The notes under the pieces are model-generated. The model was not told the DNA's origin. It did not search any database and saw nothing but the letters and a program-made list of their open reading frames with translations. A DNA stretch of 6,036 nucleotides, taken from positions 1 to 6,036 of the forward strand of contig JASHSC010000228.1 in NCBI GenBank assembly GCA_030036915.1. Direction: 5' to 3'. Shown here piece by piece: positions 5,675 to 6,036 of this stretch (positions are counted from its first letter, which is position 1; the number at the start of each line of letters is the position of its first letter). Made by a program: the position numbers and the translations under genes. The stretch is from Terriglobia bacterium. GTDB taxonomy: Bacteria > Acidobacteriota > Terriglobia > UBA7540.

Positions 5675-6036
5675 ATGGTCGCAATCTTCGTAGCCTTCAC
5701 GTTCGTGAGCCTGATACTGACCGACCTGAGCATAGAAAAATGGAAAGCCTGGCAGGCTGCACGGGCCAGCCGGGCAGTTGTCCAAGCCGTCCCTGCGGCC
5801 GATGCCATGTGGAGAATCCCCGAAGGCGTCGGCCTTTCCAACGCTCACACCTGGTCCCGGGAAGGTCGTGCGGGGCGGTTGAAAATTGGCGCCGATCCGT
5901 TTCTTGCCTACGTGGCAGGACCCATCGGCCGGATCACCGTGCCGACCATCGGCAAACAAGTCGCGCCTGGGCAGCCGTTGTTCGCGATCGAGTATAACGG
6001 CCGCCGGCTTCTGGTTCCCTCGACGGTCGCCGGCAA
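5675..6036 (+). CDS. Second membrane-anchored GcvH-like protein (partial, runs off right edge)
   Basis: The first 120 codons are present. A strong ribosome site, GGAGGG (5664-5669), lies five bases before ATG 5675. Residues 2-17 form an N-terminal membrane segment (VAIFVAFTFVSLILTD), followed by an alanine-rich charged linker. An H-protein-like domain begins near residue 47: IPEGVGLSNAHTW (48-60), LKIGADPFLAYVAGPIG (69-85), VAPGQPLFAIE (96-106) and VPSTVAG (114-120). Aligned with GcvH, the glutamate of the ExxK lipoylation motif is kept (Glu106) but the lysine is Gly109, so this copy also cannot be lipoylated at the usual site. It has the same architecture as the preceding gene but low residue identity, consistent with an old duplication or two specialised subunits. 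The end of the domain and any tail lie outside the window. Function is not known. Confidence 0.75.
   Translation, partial: MVAIFVAFTFVSLILTDLSIEKWKAWQAARASRAVVQAVPAADAMWRIPEGVGLSNAHTWSREGRAGRLKIGADPFLAYVAGPIGRITVPTIGKQVAPGQPLFAIEYNGRRLLVPSTVAG

Noticed and set aside
4810..5841. Long minus-strand open frame (343 codons) opposite the GcvH-like genes
   Set aside because: It is antisense to two plus-strand frames with clear domain patterns and ribosome sites, and its translation shows no recognisable family. It is a by-product of GC-rich codon use on the other strand.
1..6036. CRISPR array, tRNA, rRNA or insertion sequence
   Set aside because: No regularly spaced direct repeats, no cloverleaf-like segment, no rRNA-like conserved stretch and no transposase reading frame or terminal inverted repeats were seen on reading the window.

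Overview
The window looks like chromosomal DNA of a moderately GC-rich bacterium that builds c-type cytochromes by the ResB/CcsA (System II) route and imports ferrous iron through FeoAB. It is not typical of enterics or alphaproteobacteria, which use the CcmA-I system. A Verrucomicrobiota- or Acidobacteriota-like host is my best guess from gene style and context, but nothing in the sequence settles it. There is no rRNA, tRNA, CRISPR array or insertion sequence that I can recognise.

Layout. Positions 1-1218 are read leftward. They hold the 5' part of feoB (cut by the window edge), feoA overlapping it by four bases, a gap of about 400 bp, and a 99-residue stand-alone Fis-type helix-turn-helix protein. 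A divergent control region (about 1219-1564) follows, with a clean 8+6+8 dyad. Positions 1565-4506 are read rightward and encode the two cytochrome c synthase subunits, resB and ccsA/resC. After a second non-coding gap (4507-4953), positions 4954-6036 hold two tandem rightward genes. Each encodes a protein with one N-terminal membrane anchor and a domain of the glycine-cleavage H-protein (GcvH, lipoyl-carrier) fold. The second is cut by the right edge.

How the genes may work together. ResB and CcsA form the membrane complex that moves heme across the membrane and attaches it to apocytochromes c. FeoAB supplies Fe(II), which heme and iron-sulfur synthesis need. The most interesting part is the tandem GcvH-like pair. 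Both are membrane-anchored, both keep the H-protein fold signature, and both lack the lysine that carries lipoate in true GcvH. They are therefore unlikely to serve glycine cleavage. Their position after the cytochrome c maturation genes suggests, by inference only, that they are accessory parts of a membrane redox system whose other genes lie to the right of the window.

Other points of note are a CcsA with roughly 150 extra residues (about four added membrane segments) between its two conserved halves, and several perfect palindromes in the intergenic regions that could be operators.
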